Of a stretch of DNA of 13,745 bases, positions 7,067 to 13,477 are shown piece after piece. The translations under genes and the position numbers were made by a program. Each line of letters begins with the position of its first letter. Within the stretch, counting starts at the first letter, position 1. This DNA is from Leclercia sp. UBA7405 (GTDB taxonomy: Bacteria > Pseudomonadota > Gammaproteobacteria > Enterobacterales > Enterobacteriaceae): assembly GCA_002469605.1 (NCBI GenBank), contig DKMV01000058.1, forward strand, positions 1 through 13,745, given 5' to 3'. The notes beneath the pieces were generated by a model. That model saw nothing but the letters and a program-made list of their open reading frames with translations, was not told where the DNA came from and did no database searches.

Positions 7067-7495
7067 TTATCTCACCACCAGCACCGGCACAAAGGCGTGA
7101 CGGATCACGCTGGAGGCATTTGAACCCAGCAGATGGGTAGAGATAGAGGGGTTACGCGAACCAATCACCACCACGTCGGCCTTGAGCTCGCTGGCCACTT
7201 CGTTGACCACATCGCGCACGTTGCCAAAGCATACGTGGGTGTGGATGCGGGAAGGATCGATGCTGAAGTGACTCACCATGCTCTTCAGCCGCGTCTCTGC
7301 CTCCTGCTTAATGTGATCTTCGAAGCGACGGATATCGGCGGCGAAGCGGTACAGGCCAAAGTTGGCCGAGCCGGGCAGGACGTGCAGCAGGTGGATGACG
7401 CCATCCTGTTGCGCCAGAAACTCGGCGTGACGGATGGCTTTATCGCTCAGTTCCATTTCAAACACATCAACCGGCATAATGATTGTCTGGTACAT
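7067..7495 (-). CDS. uspG: Universal stress protein UspG (UspF/G type)
   Basis: Small cytoplasmic universal stress protein with an ATP-binding alpha/beta fold, induced by growth arrest and stress. In E. coli UspG is linked to fimbriation/adhesion and can be adenylylated. Seen: 142 aa, full length. It opens with the beta strand [10 protein letters not shown] carrying the ATP-contacting Asp10. The C-terminal loop has G112-S-R-N and, after a gap, L-G124-S-N-A-S followed by VPVLVVR, the nucleotide-binding signature of the class. The ATG at 7493-7495 is preceded by GGGAGA. It is a single gene convergent with ahpF and divergent from ybdR. A perfect dyad at 7533-7553 lies over its likely promoter. 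Confidence 0.95.
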   Translation of the reverse strand: MYQTIIMPVDVFEMELSDKAIRHAEFLAQQDGVIHLLHVLPGSANFGLYRFAADIRRFEDHIKQEAETRLKSMVSHFSIDPSRIHTHVCFGNVRDVVNEVASELKADVVVIGSRNPSISTHLLGSNASSVIRHAFVPVLVVR

Positions 7496-7532
7496 AAGGC
7501 TTTCTCCCTGTTAATTAACGCTATATCCATTC

Positions 7533-7553
7533 AACCACAAAATATTTGTGGTT
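7533..7553. promoter_or_regulatory. Perfect 9-3-9 dyad between uspG and ybdR
   Basis: AACCACAAA, spacer ATA, TTTGTGGTT: a 21-bp perfect inverted repeat centred 48 bases upstream of the uspG ATG. It sits just upstream of a possible uspG -10 (TATAGC on the minus strand, 7525-7520), so a bound dimer would overlap the core promoter. I cannot match it to CRP, FNR, Fur, LexA, PurR, TyrR or NsrR consensus sites. No T-run follows on either strand, so it is unlikely to be a terminator. Confidence 0.55.
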
Positions 7554-7714
7554 TCTGCTAACCCGGTGACACTTTTCACCCGCTGTGATTGCGCTGCTCC
7601 TTTTCGCGCTTTCCGCCAGGAATAATCCCAAAGCCGGACAATTTCGCAGCAGAGCGCCGCCGCTGACTACCCTTTTAAAGGTATCCCACTCTTTTTTCTG
7701 TTCCCGGAGGTTGC

Positions 7715-8950
7715 ATGAGAGCACTGACATATCATGGCGCACACGATGTTCGCGTGGAAAATGTTGCCGATCCTGGCATCGAACAGCCGGACGATATTAT
7801 TTTGCGCGTTACGGCCACGGCAATTTGTGGATCGGATCTGCACCTGTATCACGGCAAAATTCCGCAGATCAAACACGGCGATATTTTTGGCCATGAATTT
7901 ATGGGGGAAGTAGTAGAAACCGGTAGCGGCGTAAAAGATTTGCAGAAGGGCGATCGCGTGGTGATCCCCTTCGTCATTGCCTGCGGCGACTGCTTTTTCT
8001 GCCAGATGCATCAGTATGCCGCTTGTGAAAGCACCAACAAAGGCCCGGGCGCGGCGCTGAACAAGAAGCAGATCCCACCTCCGGCAGCGCTGTTTGGCTA
8101 TAGCCACCTCTATGGTGGGGTGCCCGGCGGACAGGCGGAATATGTGCGCGTGCCAAAAGGGAACGTCGGGCCGTTCAAAGTACCGCCGCTGTTGTCGGAT
8201 GATAAGGCGCTATTCCTCTCCGATATCCTGCCCACGGCCTGGCAGGCGGTTAAAAATGCCCAGATAGGTAAAGGCTCCAGCGTGGCGGTATATGGTGCCG
8301 GTCCGGTGGGCTTGCTGAGTATTGCCTGCGCGCGCCTGCTGGGTGCAGAACAAATTTTTGTGGTCGATCACCACGATTACCGACTGCGCTTCGCCGCCAT
8401 GCGCTACGGCGCCATCCCCATCAACTTTGACGTGGATGACGACGCGGCGGAAAAAATCATTGAGCAGACGGCGGGTAACCGCGGGGTGGATGCGGTCATT
8501 GATGCGGTTGGTTTTGAGGCTAAGGGGAGCACCACCGAAACCGTGCTCACCAACCTTAAGCTGGAGGGCAGCAGCGGCAAGGCGCTGCGTCAGTGTATTG
8601 CCGCCGTACGCCGGGGTGGGGTCGTCAGCGTGCCGGGCGTTTACGCAGGCTTTATTCACGCCTTCATGTTTGGCGATGCGTTCGACAAAGGGCTGACATT
8701 CAAAATGGGGCAGACCCATGTTCATGCCTGGCTGGGTGAGCTGTTGCCGCTTATCGAGCAGGGGCTGCTGACGCCGGAAGAGATCGTCACCCACTATTTG
8801 CCCTTTGAAGAGGCTGCGCGCGGCTATGAGATTTTCGAAAAGCGGCAGGAAGATTGTCGGAAAATCATTCTGGTGCCGGGAGCAGAAAGCGCAGAGGTAG
8901 CGAAAGAGCGTGCGACGGGGCTGGTGAACCCGATGCCGGGCGGGGTGTGA
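7715..8950 (+). CDS. ybdR: Zinc-dependent alcohol dehydrogenase-like oxidoreductase YbdR
   Basis: Medium-chain dehydrogenase/reductase resembling glutathione-independent formaldehyde dehydrogenases; the substrate is not known. Seen: 411 aa. Catalytic zinc residues are C38 in ICGSD and H60-E61 in FGHEF; the structural zinc loop is C90, C93, C96 and C104 (ACGDCFFC to ACE). The Rossmann motif GAGPVG is at 194-199, and an acidic residue D218 at the end of the second strand suggests NAD rather than NADP. The start is ATG 7715 with GGAGG four bases upstream. The C-terminal tail ending NPMPGGV lies beyond the usual fold. It is monocistronic, divergent from uspG and tail-to-tail with a small ORF two bases away. 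Identity rests on motifs, length and its place between uspG and rnk. Confidence 0.93.
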   Translation: MRALTYHGAHDVRVENVADPGIEQPDDIILRVTATAICGSDLHLYHGKIPQIKHGDIFGHEFMGEVVETGSGVKDLQKGDRVVIPFVIACGDCFFCQMHQYAACESTNKGPGAALNKKQIPPPAALFGYSHLYGGVPGGQAEYVRVPKGNVGPFKVPPLLSDDKALFLSDILPTAWQAVKNAQIGKGSSVAVYGAGPVGLLSIACARLLGAEQIFVVDHHDYRLRFAAMRYGAIPINFDVDDDAAEKIIEQTAGNRGVDAVIDAVGFEAKGSTTETVLTNLKLEGSSGKALRQCIAAVRRGGVVSVPGVYAGFIHAFMFGDAFDKGLTFKMGQTHVHAWLGELLPLIEQGLLTPEEIVTHYLPFEEAARGYEIFEKRQEDCRKIILVPGAESAEVAKERATGLVNPMPGGV

Positions 8951-8952
8951 GG

Positions 8953-9042
8953 TTAGCGGTGGCGTTCAAGAAACAGTACGGCCATGACGATGATCGCCAT
9001 TACCGCGATAAAAAACAGTGAGATAGCCAGCACCTCATTCAT
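8953..9042 (-). CDS. Unannotated 29-aa single-span membrane protein (candidate)
   Basis: ATG at 9040-9042 opens a 29-codon frame ending in TAA at 8953-8955. The product has a short acidic N-terminus (MNEV), an unbroken hydrophobic stretch from about L5 to L25 rich in Ile, Val, Met, Ala and Phe, and a charged tail ERHR. That is the usual layout of enterobacterial small inner-membrane proteins, with the positive tail predicting an N-out/C-in topology. GGGGA lies 5 bases before the ATG. The stop sits 2 bp from the convergent ybdR stop, so the frame neatly fills the gap. It is downstream of rnk but behind the rnk terminator, so it needs its own promoter or readthrough. I do not recognise a named family; function unknown. 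Confidence 0.55.
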   Translation of the reverse strand: MNEVLAISLFFIAVMAIIVMAVLFLERHR

Positions 9043-9120
9043 GACCGTCCCCGCGGCACTAAAACAGCTTAAGCCTGGATTAACGGGTTTTTACGCTCAA
9101 TAAGAGGAATGGGTGAAATT

Positions 9121-9148
9121 GCAGAAAGAGGATGCGTAAGCATCCTCT
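9121..9148 (-). terminator. Intrinsic terminator of rnk
   Basis: Read leftward, AGAGGATGC pairs perfectly with GCATCCTCT around the loop TTAC (stem 9127-9135 with 9140-9148), then TTTCTGC follows. It starts about 30 bases after the rnk stop. Confidence 0.75.
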
Positions 9149-9178
9149 GTGCGAAGCGAAATCGCCAGGTCAGATGGA

Positions 9179-9589
9179 TTAGCGCAGGTACTCGCCTGCT
9201 GCTTCGGGCTGCCAGAGCAGTTCCAGCACCTCGAGGTGGGTAGTGGTGCCGCCCGGAAGCGTCCAGTGGATACTGTCGCCGGTGCGCAGGCCAATAAGCG
9301 CTGCGCCCACCGGCGCCAGCACTGAAAGCTGGGTGCTGCTGTCGGTCATCTGAGCCGGGTAGACCAGGGTGCGCGTGCGCACTTCGCCGGTGGTCAGATC
9401 GCGAAAGGTTACCTTGCTGTTCATCGTAACCACATCATGAGGCATCTCCTGCGGCGCACACATCTGTGCGCGATCCAGTTCGGCATTCAGGGCCCCGGCA
9501 ACGGGCAACGAGGCAAAAGCCGGTTGTTCCAGCAGGCGATCGATACGTTCAGCATCGAGCTCATTAATGATAATTGTTGGTCTGGACAT
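9179..9589 (-). CDS. rnk: Regulator of nucleoside diphosphate kinase Rnk
   Basis: RNA-polymerase-binding protein of the GreA/GreB family, with a short N-terminal coiled coil and a C-terminal FKBP-like domain. It binds near the secondary channel without Gre cleavage activity and was first described as affecting nucleoside diphosphate kinase levels. Seen: 136 aa, the same length as recalled for E. coli. The helical N-terminus spans about 8-45; the Gre C-terminal pattern includes [31 protein letters not shown] and the GD-S-I-HW segment. GGAG lies upstream of the ATG at 9587-9589. In E. coli rna follows directly; here a flavin-reductase gene on the other strand intervenes. A terminator hairpin 53 bases upstream of the start suggests either a separate RNA or leader attenuation. 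Confidence 0.97.
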   Translation of the reverse strand: MSRPTIIINELDAERIDRLLEQPAFASLPVAGALNAELDRAQMCAPQEMPHDVVTMNSKVTFRDLTTGEVRTRTLVYPAQMTDSSTQLSVLAPVGAALIGLRTGDSIHWTLPGGTTTHLEVLELLWQPEAAGEYLR

Positions 9590-9641
9590 TATTTACTCCA
9601 TGTCTTTATTGCTGCGACAACCGCAGAAGTGGTCCCAAAAG

Positions 9642-9672
9642 AAAACCCTCGCCGTCTGGCAGCGAGGGTTTT
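9642..9672. terminator. Strong bidirectional terminator hairpin upstream of rnk
   Basis: AAAACCCTCGC (9642-9652) pairs perfectly with GCGAGGGTTTT (9662-9672) over a 9-base loop. Leftward it is followed by a CTTTT tract, rightward by TTTTACG. It sits 53 bp upstream of the rnk ATG with no gene ending into it from either side. Confidence 0.8.
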
Positions 9673-9800
9673 ACGTCTGTTGATGATACTGAGTCTGACG
9701 CCGGGTTTGAAGTGACCTGGCTCACATTCATGCCGCAGATTACTCCTCTGCGCCTTTCGTATGATTTTAGCCGTCTTAACGTGATCCTCGGCTAAATTGC
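9642..9800 (-). ncRNA. Candidate structured RNA or rnk leader attenuator
   Basis: Read leftward toward rnk, the region gives three ordered hairpins: TTTAGCCG/CGGCTAAA (9796-9766, 15-base loop), CGCAGA/TCTGCG (9752-9734, 7-base loop) and the terminator (9672-9642). The first two loops each contain GGA, the core of CsrA-binding sites. TATAAC on the minus strand (9806-9801) could be a -10, but no good -35 is seen, so the 5' end is uncertain. Either a terminated sRNA or a regulated rnk 5' leader would explain it. No coding frame is convincing here. Confidence 0.3.
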
Positions 9801-9911
9801 GTTATATTTTTTCAAGCGCCTCTGGTGAGACGCCACCGCCGACAGACGACGCGCTGCTGGCGGTAATCACGTCGTAAATTCTGCTGGATTACGCTACGCT
9901 GATCCTCCTGG

Positions 9912-9948
9912 GGCAGGGGAATGAGCGAAGCGCAATTTATCTCCTGCC
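9912..9948 (+). other. Imperfect hairpin in the leader of the flavin-reductase gene
   Basis: GGCAGG (9912-9917) pairs with CCTGCC (9943-9948), with AAT/ATT and GCG/CGC pairs inside, ending 30 bases before the ATG at 9979. The rest of 9807-9978 shows no gene and no clear promoter. The structure might modulate translation; low certainty. Confidence 0.3.
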
Positions 9949-9978
9949 GGTCACTATTCTTTCCGTTCAGAGAGCGCC

Positions 9979-10596
9979 ATGTATTTTTATGAACCTTCCC
10001 TGGGGCACGGGCTGCCGCACGATCCCTTAAATGCCATTATCGGCCCGCGTCCGATCGGCTGGATTGCCTCCAGCAATCAGGCGGGGCAGCACAACCTGGC
10101 GCCCTACAGCTTCTTTAACTGCTTTAACTACCATCCGCCCATCATCGGTTTTGCCAGCAGCGGCTGGAAAGACAGCGTGCGTAATATTGTGGAGACCGGC
10201 GAATTTGTCTGGAACCTGACCACCCGCGACCTCGCCAGCGCCATGAATGAAACCTCTGCCAGCCTGCCGCAGGGCGAAGATGAATTTGTCCGCGCCGGGC
10301 TCAACAAAGCAGAAAGCCGACTGGTGAAGGTCCCGCGCGTGGCGGAAAGCCCGGTGAACTTTGAGTGTCGCCTGTCGCAATGCATTCAGCTTACCGCAGC
10401 TAACGGCGATCCGATTGAAAGCTGGCTGGTGCTGGGCGAAGTGGTGGGGATACACATTGATGAGGCGCTGCTTCAGGAGGGGATTTACCAGACGGCCCGC
10501 GCCCAGCCCGTACTGCGCGCCGGGGGACCTTCCGCCTACTTTGCCATCAGCGAGGCGCAGCGGTTTGATATGGTACGCCCGGACGCGCGCAAATAG
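9979..10596 (+). CDS. Flavin reductase family protein (FMN-binding split barrel)
   Basis: Flavoredoxin/DIM6-NTAB-like protein with an FMN-binding split beta-barrel; members bind FMN and reduce flavins or small substrates. The physiological substrate cannot be told. Seen: 205 aa. The family hallmarks PRPIGWIAS (23-31), NLAPYSFFN (39-47) and KDSVRNI (64-70), followed by GEFVWNL, form the flavin phosphate and isoalloxazine pocket. A C-terminal strand with EVVGIHID and the AYFAI segment fits the family. No signal peptide. The start ATG 9979 has only a weak AGAGAG site. It is convergent with rna, leaving a 4-bp gap. There is no counterpart at this place in E. coli K-12, where rnk and rna are adjacent in my recollection, so it is an accessory insertion or was lost in that lineage. 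G+C looks like that of its neighbours. Confidence 0.85.
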   Translation: MYFYEPSLGHGLPHDPLNAIIGPRPIGWIASSNQAGQHNLAPYSFFNCFNYHPPIIGFASSGWKDSVRNIVETGEFVWNLTTRDLASAMNETSASLPQGEDEFVRAGLNKAESRLVKVPRVAESPVNFECRLSQCIQLTAANGDPIESWLVLGEVVGIHIDEALLQEGIYQTARAQPVLRAGGPSAYFAISEAQRFDMVRPDARK

Positions 10597-10600
10597 AGAC

Positions 10601-11410
10601 TCAGTAGCCTACTTTATCCAGCACAAACTGCTTACCGCAGTTGCCAGGGTGCGGCTGCGGGGCAAAAGAGGCGCTGGAGAGCGGCATGTTGATGCTGGCG
10701 GCCTTCAGGGAGATCTGCATCTCCGTCAGATAGGCCGGATTGCCGTTACAGCTTAATTTGAAAGCCTTCACCGTCTCTTTACCAAAGCTTCTGGCCACGG
10801 CGGCGTCAAAGGTGCGTCGGCTGATGGTCTTACCGTAGTTTGCCGCAATAAATTGTCCCAGCGGGCTGGCTTTCACTTCCTGATTCATGCGCACCATGGT
10901 GCCGAAGTAGGCGTCCGGATCAAAGCCGAAGCAGACCCCATGCTTGGCATATTCATACCGTTCTAGGCAGGAGTTTCCTCCGGCGCCCGGCATATCTTCA
11001 CTCAGTTTTGCCGCCCCGGTAAGGGATAGGCCGGTTTCTGCCGCCGCGCATTTCCGGTTGGCCCAGGCTTCCGGCATGTTGGGTATCGGACGGGTGGCGC
11101 AGCCAAAACGCATCCAGCGGCGCTCATCGACCCCGCGTGCGGCGATTGATTTTGGTAAGCCAGGCCACAGGCCGTGCACCGTCAGCAGCGCCGTTTTATC
11201 CGCACTCTCTTTTTGCAGGCGGCACTCGTCGGGCTCGCTGCGATTGCGGTCGTGCATGCTCTGGCAAAAACCCGACTGCCACGACAGCGCCAGCACGTAA
11301 CGGTCGAAATCACCATATTGTGTGGCCTGCAGCGGGGCGGCCTGATTCGAGCATGCGTACAGCGCCAGCATGGCCGCGCCGAGACGGTAAGCGACATCCT
11401 TCCTGAACAT
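10601..11410 (-). CDS. rna: Periplasmic ribonuclease I (RNase T2 family)
   Basis: Broad-specificity endoribonuclease that cleaves RNA via 2',3'-cyclic phosphates; periplasmic, degrading RNA that leaks or enters. Seen: 269 aa, against 268 for E. coli. Conserved active-site segment I LTVHGLWP holds H79; segment II RYEYAKHGVC holds E153, K156 and H157. Many cysteines are available for disulfides. An N-terminal signal peptide (MFRKDVAYRL, then GAAMLALYA) precedes the mature region QYGDFDRYVLALSW; cleavage is likely around NQAA/PLQA. An oddity is C20 in LYAC, a lipobox-like sequence with Tyr at -2, so a lipoprotein form is possible but unlikely. AGGAA lies before the ATG. It is convergent with the flavin-reductase gene and downstream of the dcuC terminator. 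Confidence 0.97.
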   Translation of the reverse strand: MFRKDVAYRLGAAMLALYACSNQAAPLQATQYGDFDRYVLALSWQSGFCQSMHDRNRSEPDECRLQKESADKTALLTVHGLWPGLPKSIAARGVDERRWMRFGCATRPIPNMPEAWANRKCAAAETGLSLTGAAKLSEDMPGAGGNSCLERYEYAKHGVCFGFDPDAYFGTMVRMNQEVKASPLGQFIAANYGKTISRRTFDAAVARSFGKETVKAFKLSCNGNPAYLTEMQISLKAASINMPLSSASFAPQPHPGNCGKQFVLDKVGY

Positions 11411-11460
11411 TTAATTTCCTGATAGTTGAAAACAGATAATTACCTGAAGTTATTAAAACA

Positions 11461-11486
11461 CAAAAAGCGCCAGCAGGCGCTTTTTG
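11461..11486 (-). terminator. Intrinsic terminator of dcuC
   Basis: CAAAAAGCGCC pairs perfectly with GGCGCTTTTTG over the loop AGCA, with built-in A and T tracts on each side, so it works in the leftward direction 13 bases after the dcuC stop. It isolates dcuC from rna. Confidence 0.9.
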
Positions 11487-11499
11487 TCGGACAGGCTAA

Positions 11500-12873
11500 T
11501 CAACCCAGGGCGGTACCGGGCACCAGGATTTCAGTGGCGACGATCACAATGACCAGACCGACCAGCACCGGCACAGAGGTGCGTTTTACCACTTCGAAGG
11601 GGGAGATATTTGCCATCCCGGCCACGGCAACCACCACGCCTGAAACCGGCGAAATGGTACGGCCAAGGTTCGAGGCCTGCAGCATAGGGATGGAGAGATA
11701 GGCCGGATTGATGCCGGAAGAGTGGGCCAGCTTCGGGATCATCTCCACGAAAGCGTAAAAAGGGGCGTTACCCGAGCCGGTGGTCATGGCCGCGAGCATG
11801 GTCAGGATCACCAGTACCAGCATCAGAATAATGCTGGCCGAGCCGAACGAGGTGGCGATGGAGATCAGGCTCTGAATAAAACCGATGGTGCTGAGCCCCT
11901 GGGCAAAGACCCCGGCGGCGACCAGCAGCATAACTACGTTGGCAAAGGCATCCGCCATACCGCGATATGCCACTTCCAGGCCACTGTAGACTTTCTGGGT
12001 ATTAAAGCCACGCACAAATTCCAGCACCGCCGCCAGCAGCATACAGATCACCAGAATGGTAATGATGTGCAGCTGCGGACCCCATTTGCCGTCAAAAATC
12101 AGCACCCCGACAATCGGCGTAAAGGGGAGAATGGCGTAAAAAGCCGGCGCGGTAGTGGTAATTTCGCTGACGTCGAGCATTTCGTGAGAGATGTGCTCGC
12201 GCTTATCGAGATAGCGCTGCCAGAAATAGTGCGCTACCGCCATCCCGATAATGGCGGCGATAGAGATTGGCAGCGTGGTTTTAAAGGCAAAATCAATCAG
12301 CGGCATTTCGGCGGCTTTTGCTGCCAGCACCACGTCGCCTGAAGTAGGGGAGAGAATAATCGCTGCCGGGGAGGCGCAGATGGCTGCCGCCGCGCCGCGG
12401 CTGATGCCCACGTTGACCATCACCGGGAAAAGCGTGGCCATTAACAGCACGCCGAGGCCGGTGGCCGACGATACGGCGAGCGACATCAGGCAGGCGACGA
12501 AATAGGCGGCAATCATCAGCAGATAGGGGGAGTTGATGTACTGCAGCGGCTTAGAGGCCAGTTTCACCACCATGTCGTTGGCGCCGATATGGGTCATATA
12601 GGCGGCAAAACCGCACAGCATCATGATCATCATGCCAAGATCGCCGCCGCGGCTCATCAGCAGGATTTTAATGTACTCCACGATATCCGTGGCGGTGTAA
12701 CCGGTGCTGGTTTCGCTGCCAGGCAGAATCTGGTGGCCCATCAGAGCGCTGACGATAAGCAGCGACAGGCCGCCGACAAACAGCACGCCGGTGGCGGAAT
12801 AGCCTTTAATGATGTAGCGCGCGACGCCAACGATGACGACCACCCCGATAAGCAGCTCGATAACGGTAAGCAT
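11500..12873 (-). CDS. dcuC: Anaerobic C4-dicarboxylate transporter DcuC
   Basis: Inner-membrane carrier of the DcuC family, mainly exporting succinate during fermentation and able to exchange fumarate, malate or aspartate. Seen: 457 aa from the ATG at 12871-12873. Many hydrophobic segments run across the whole length; blocks such as SRGGDLGMMIMMLCGFAAY and FNTQKVYSGLEVAYRGMAD agree with E. coli DcuC as I remember it. Start choice: an in-frame TTG at 12889-12891 would add six residues, but the ATG has AGGGGA at good spacing and gives the E. coli-like N-terminus MLTVIELLIG. The C-terminus ends VPGTALG, a few residues shorter than in E. coli. It is monocistronic with its own terminator; a likely FNR site lies upstream. 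In E. coli citrate genes lie between this gene and rna; here they are absent. Confidence 0.97.
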   Translation of the reverse strand: MLTVIELLIGVVVIVGVARYIIKGYSATGVLFVGGLSLLIVSALMGHQILPGSETSTGYTATDIVEYIKILLMSRGGDLGMMIMMLCGFAAYMTHIGANDMVVKLASKPLQYINSPYLLMIAAYFVACLMSLAVSSATGLGVLLMATLFPVMVNVGISRGAAAAICASPAAIILSPTSGDVVLAAKAAEMPLIDFAFKTTLPISIAAIIGMAVAHYFWQRYLDKREHISHEMLDVSEITTTAPAFYAILPFTPIVGVLIFDGKWGPQLHIITILVICMLLAAVLEFVRGFNTQKVYSGLEVAYRGMADAFANVVMLLVAAGVFAQGLSTIGFIQSLISIATSFGSASIILMLVLVILTMLAAMTTGSGNAPFYAFVEMIPKLAHSSGINPAYLSIPMLQASNLGRTISPVSGVVVAVAGMANISPFEVVKRTSVPVLVGLVIVIVATEILVPGTALG

Positions 12874-12908
12874 GTATTCCCCTGTCCCCAACGCCCAGAA
12901 CGCCGGGA

Positions 12909-12936
12909 TTGATAAGTAAGATTAATAAGGTGTCAA
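12909..12936 (-). promoter_or_regulatory. Candidate dcuC promoter
   Basis: On the minus strand a perfect -35 TTGACA (12936-12931), 16-bp spacer and TATCAA (12914-12909, 4 of 6) would start transcription near 12902, about 30 bases before the dcuC ATG. Confidence 0.55.
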
Positions 12937-12964
12937 AATGTGCCCAAATAGTGGCCAGGCCTTG

Positions 12965-12978
12965 CTGACCAAAATCAA
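12965..12978. promoter_or_regulatory. Candidate FNR site upstream of dcuC
   Basis: On the minus strand TTGATTTTGGTCAG matches the FNR pattern TTGATnnnnATCAA at 8 of 10 fixed positions. Its centre lies about 70 bp upstream of the start predicted from the promoter above, which fits class I activation. Anaerobic FNR-dependent expression is known for E. coli dcuC. Confidence 0.55.
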
Positions 12979-13459
12979 TAAATCTACGACTAGAGGCGAG
13001 TTCTGCGCGCTTTTGCTCTCTGCGGGGGCGGGTAGCGACAGATAAGGCTCGCACACGTCAGCAAGATGAAAGCCGGTTTGCAGGAGAGCGGGAGCTAACT
13101 CGCTGGTACCCGGGCTCAATTCCTATTTTCGACGTAAGAGAGGGATCGCACTATATCTGCTATGCGGGGGAACGTAAAATAGATGCAGCGTGCTAAACAA
13201 TATCCGTGAGTGGTCTGATGCGTAATTTATTATTACTTCAGGCAAGCAATAATGTCACTTTTAAGCTGAAGTTACAGTTGTTGCGGTCAGAACGGGTATT
13301 GCTACAAAAGTGTAAATCACTGCGCTGGTGATATTTGCCCTGCAGCCAACTTTAGTTCAGAGTGGGTATCATTAGAGAAGTTTAATATTTAAGAATAACA
13401 CCAATATTGTTAAGCATTCATTCAATTACCATGTGCAAGGATAAGCACTGAGCAACAAG
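12979..13459. other. Long intergenic region upstream of dcuC and pagP
   Basis: About 480 bp without a firm gene. Seen: a weak rightward promoter (TCGACG 13129-13134, 17 bp, TATATC 13152-13157), a 7-bp inverted repeat ACTTCAG/CTGAAGT (13235-13241 with 13266-13272), and an operator-like dyad ATCAC-N7-GTGAT (13316-13332). Leftward frames starting with TTG cross the dcuC promoter and are not credible. Confidence 0.4.
13218..13331 (+). CDS. Possible 37-aa small ORF upstream of pagP
   Basis: ATG at 13218 opens a 37-codon frame ending in TGA at 13329-13331. The product is rich in Leu and basic residues (starts MRNLLLLQAS, ends KCKSLRW) with no clean membrane span. The ribosome site is poor (GAGTGG). 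A chance frame is quite possible in this 600-bp gap. I recognise no family. The frame's 3' end runs into the inverted repeat ATCAC/GTGAT (13316-13332). Confidence 0.2.
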   Translation: MRNLLLLQASNNVTFKLKLQLLRSERVLLQKCKSLRW

Positions 13460-13477
13460 ATGGAAAAAGTATTGTGA
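13460..13477 (+). CDS. Possible five-codon upstream ORF coupled to pagP
   Basis: ATG GAA AAA GTA TTG TGA: five codons, whose stop overlaps the presumed GTG start of pagP in a GTGA junction. Termination here could feed ribosomes to the non-ATG start. No good ribosome site precedes this ATG, so it may be chance. Confidence 0.25.
   Translation: MEKVL

Noticed and set aside
9574..9795. Plus-strand frames between rnk and the flavin-reductase gene
   Set aside because: They run through a strong terminator and structured DNA and have no ribosome site or recognisable composition.
9836..9978. Possible gene remnant upstream of the flavin-reductase start
   Set aside because: A few short open stretches read like plausible protein, but stops interrupt them, there is no in-frame link to the ATG at 9979, and I recognise no parent gene.
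11722..12342. 206-codon plus-strand frame inside dcuC
   Set aside because: Rich in His, Gln and Gly in the style of the complement of membrane-protein codons; dcuC on the minus strand is clear.
12922..13119. 65-codon minus-strand frame upstream of dcuC
   Set aside because: Needs a TTG start without a ribosome site, overlaps the predicted FNR site and promoter of dcuC, and looks like no known protein.
13316..13332. ATCAC-N7-GTGAT dyad as a phage repressor operator
   Set aside because: It is only superficially like lambda-type operators; there is no phage gene, integrase or attachment site nearby.
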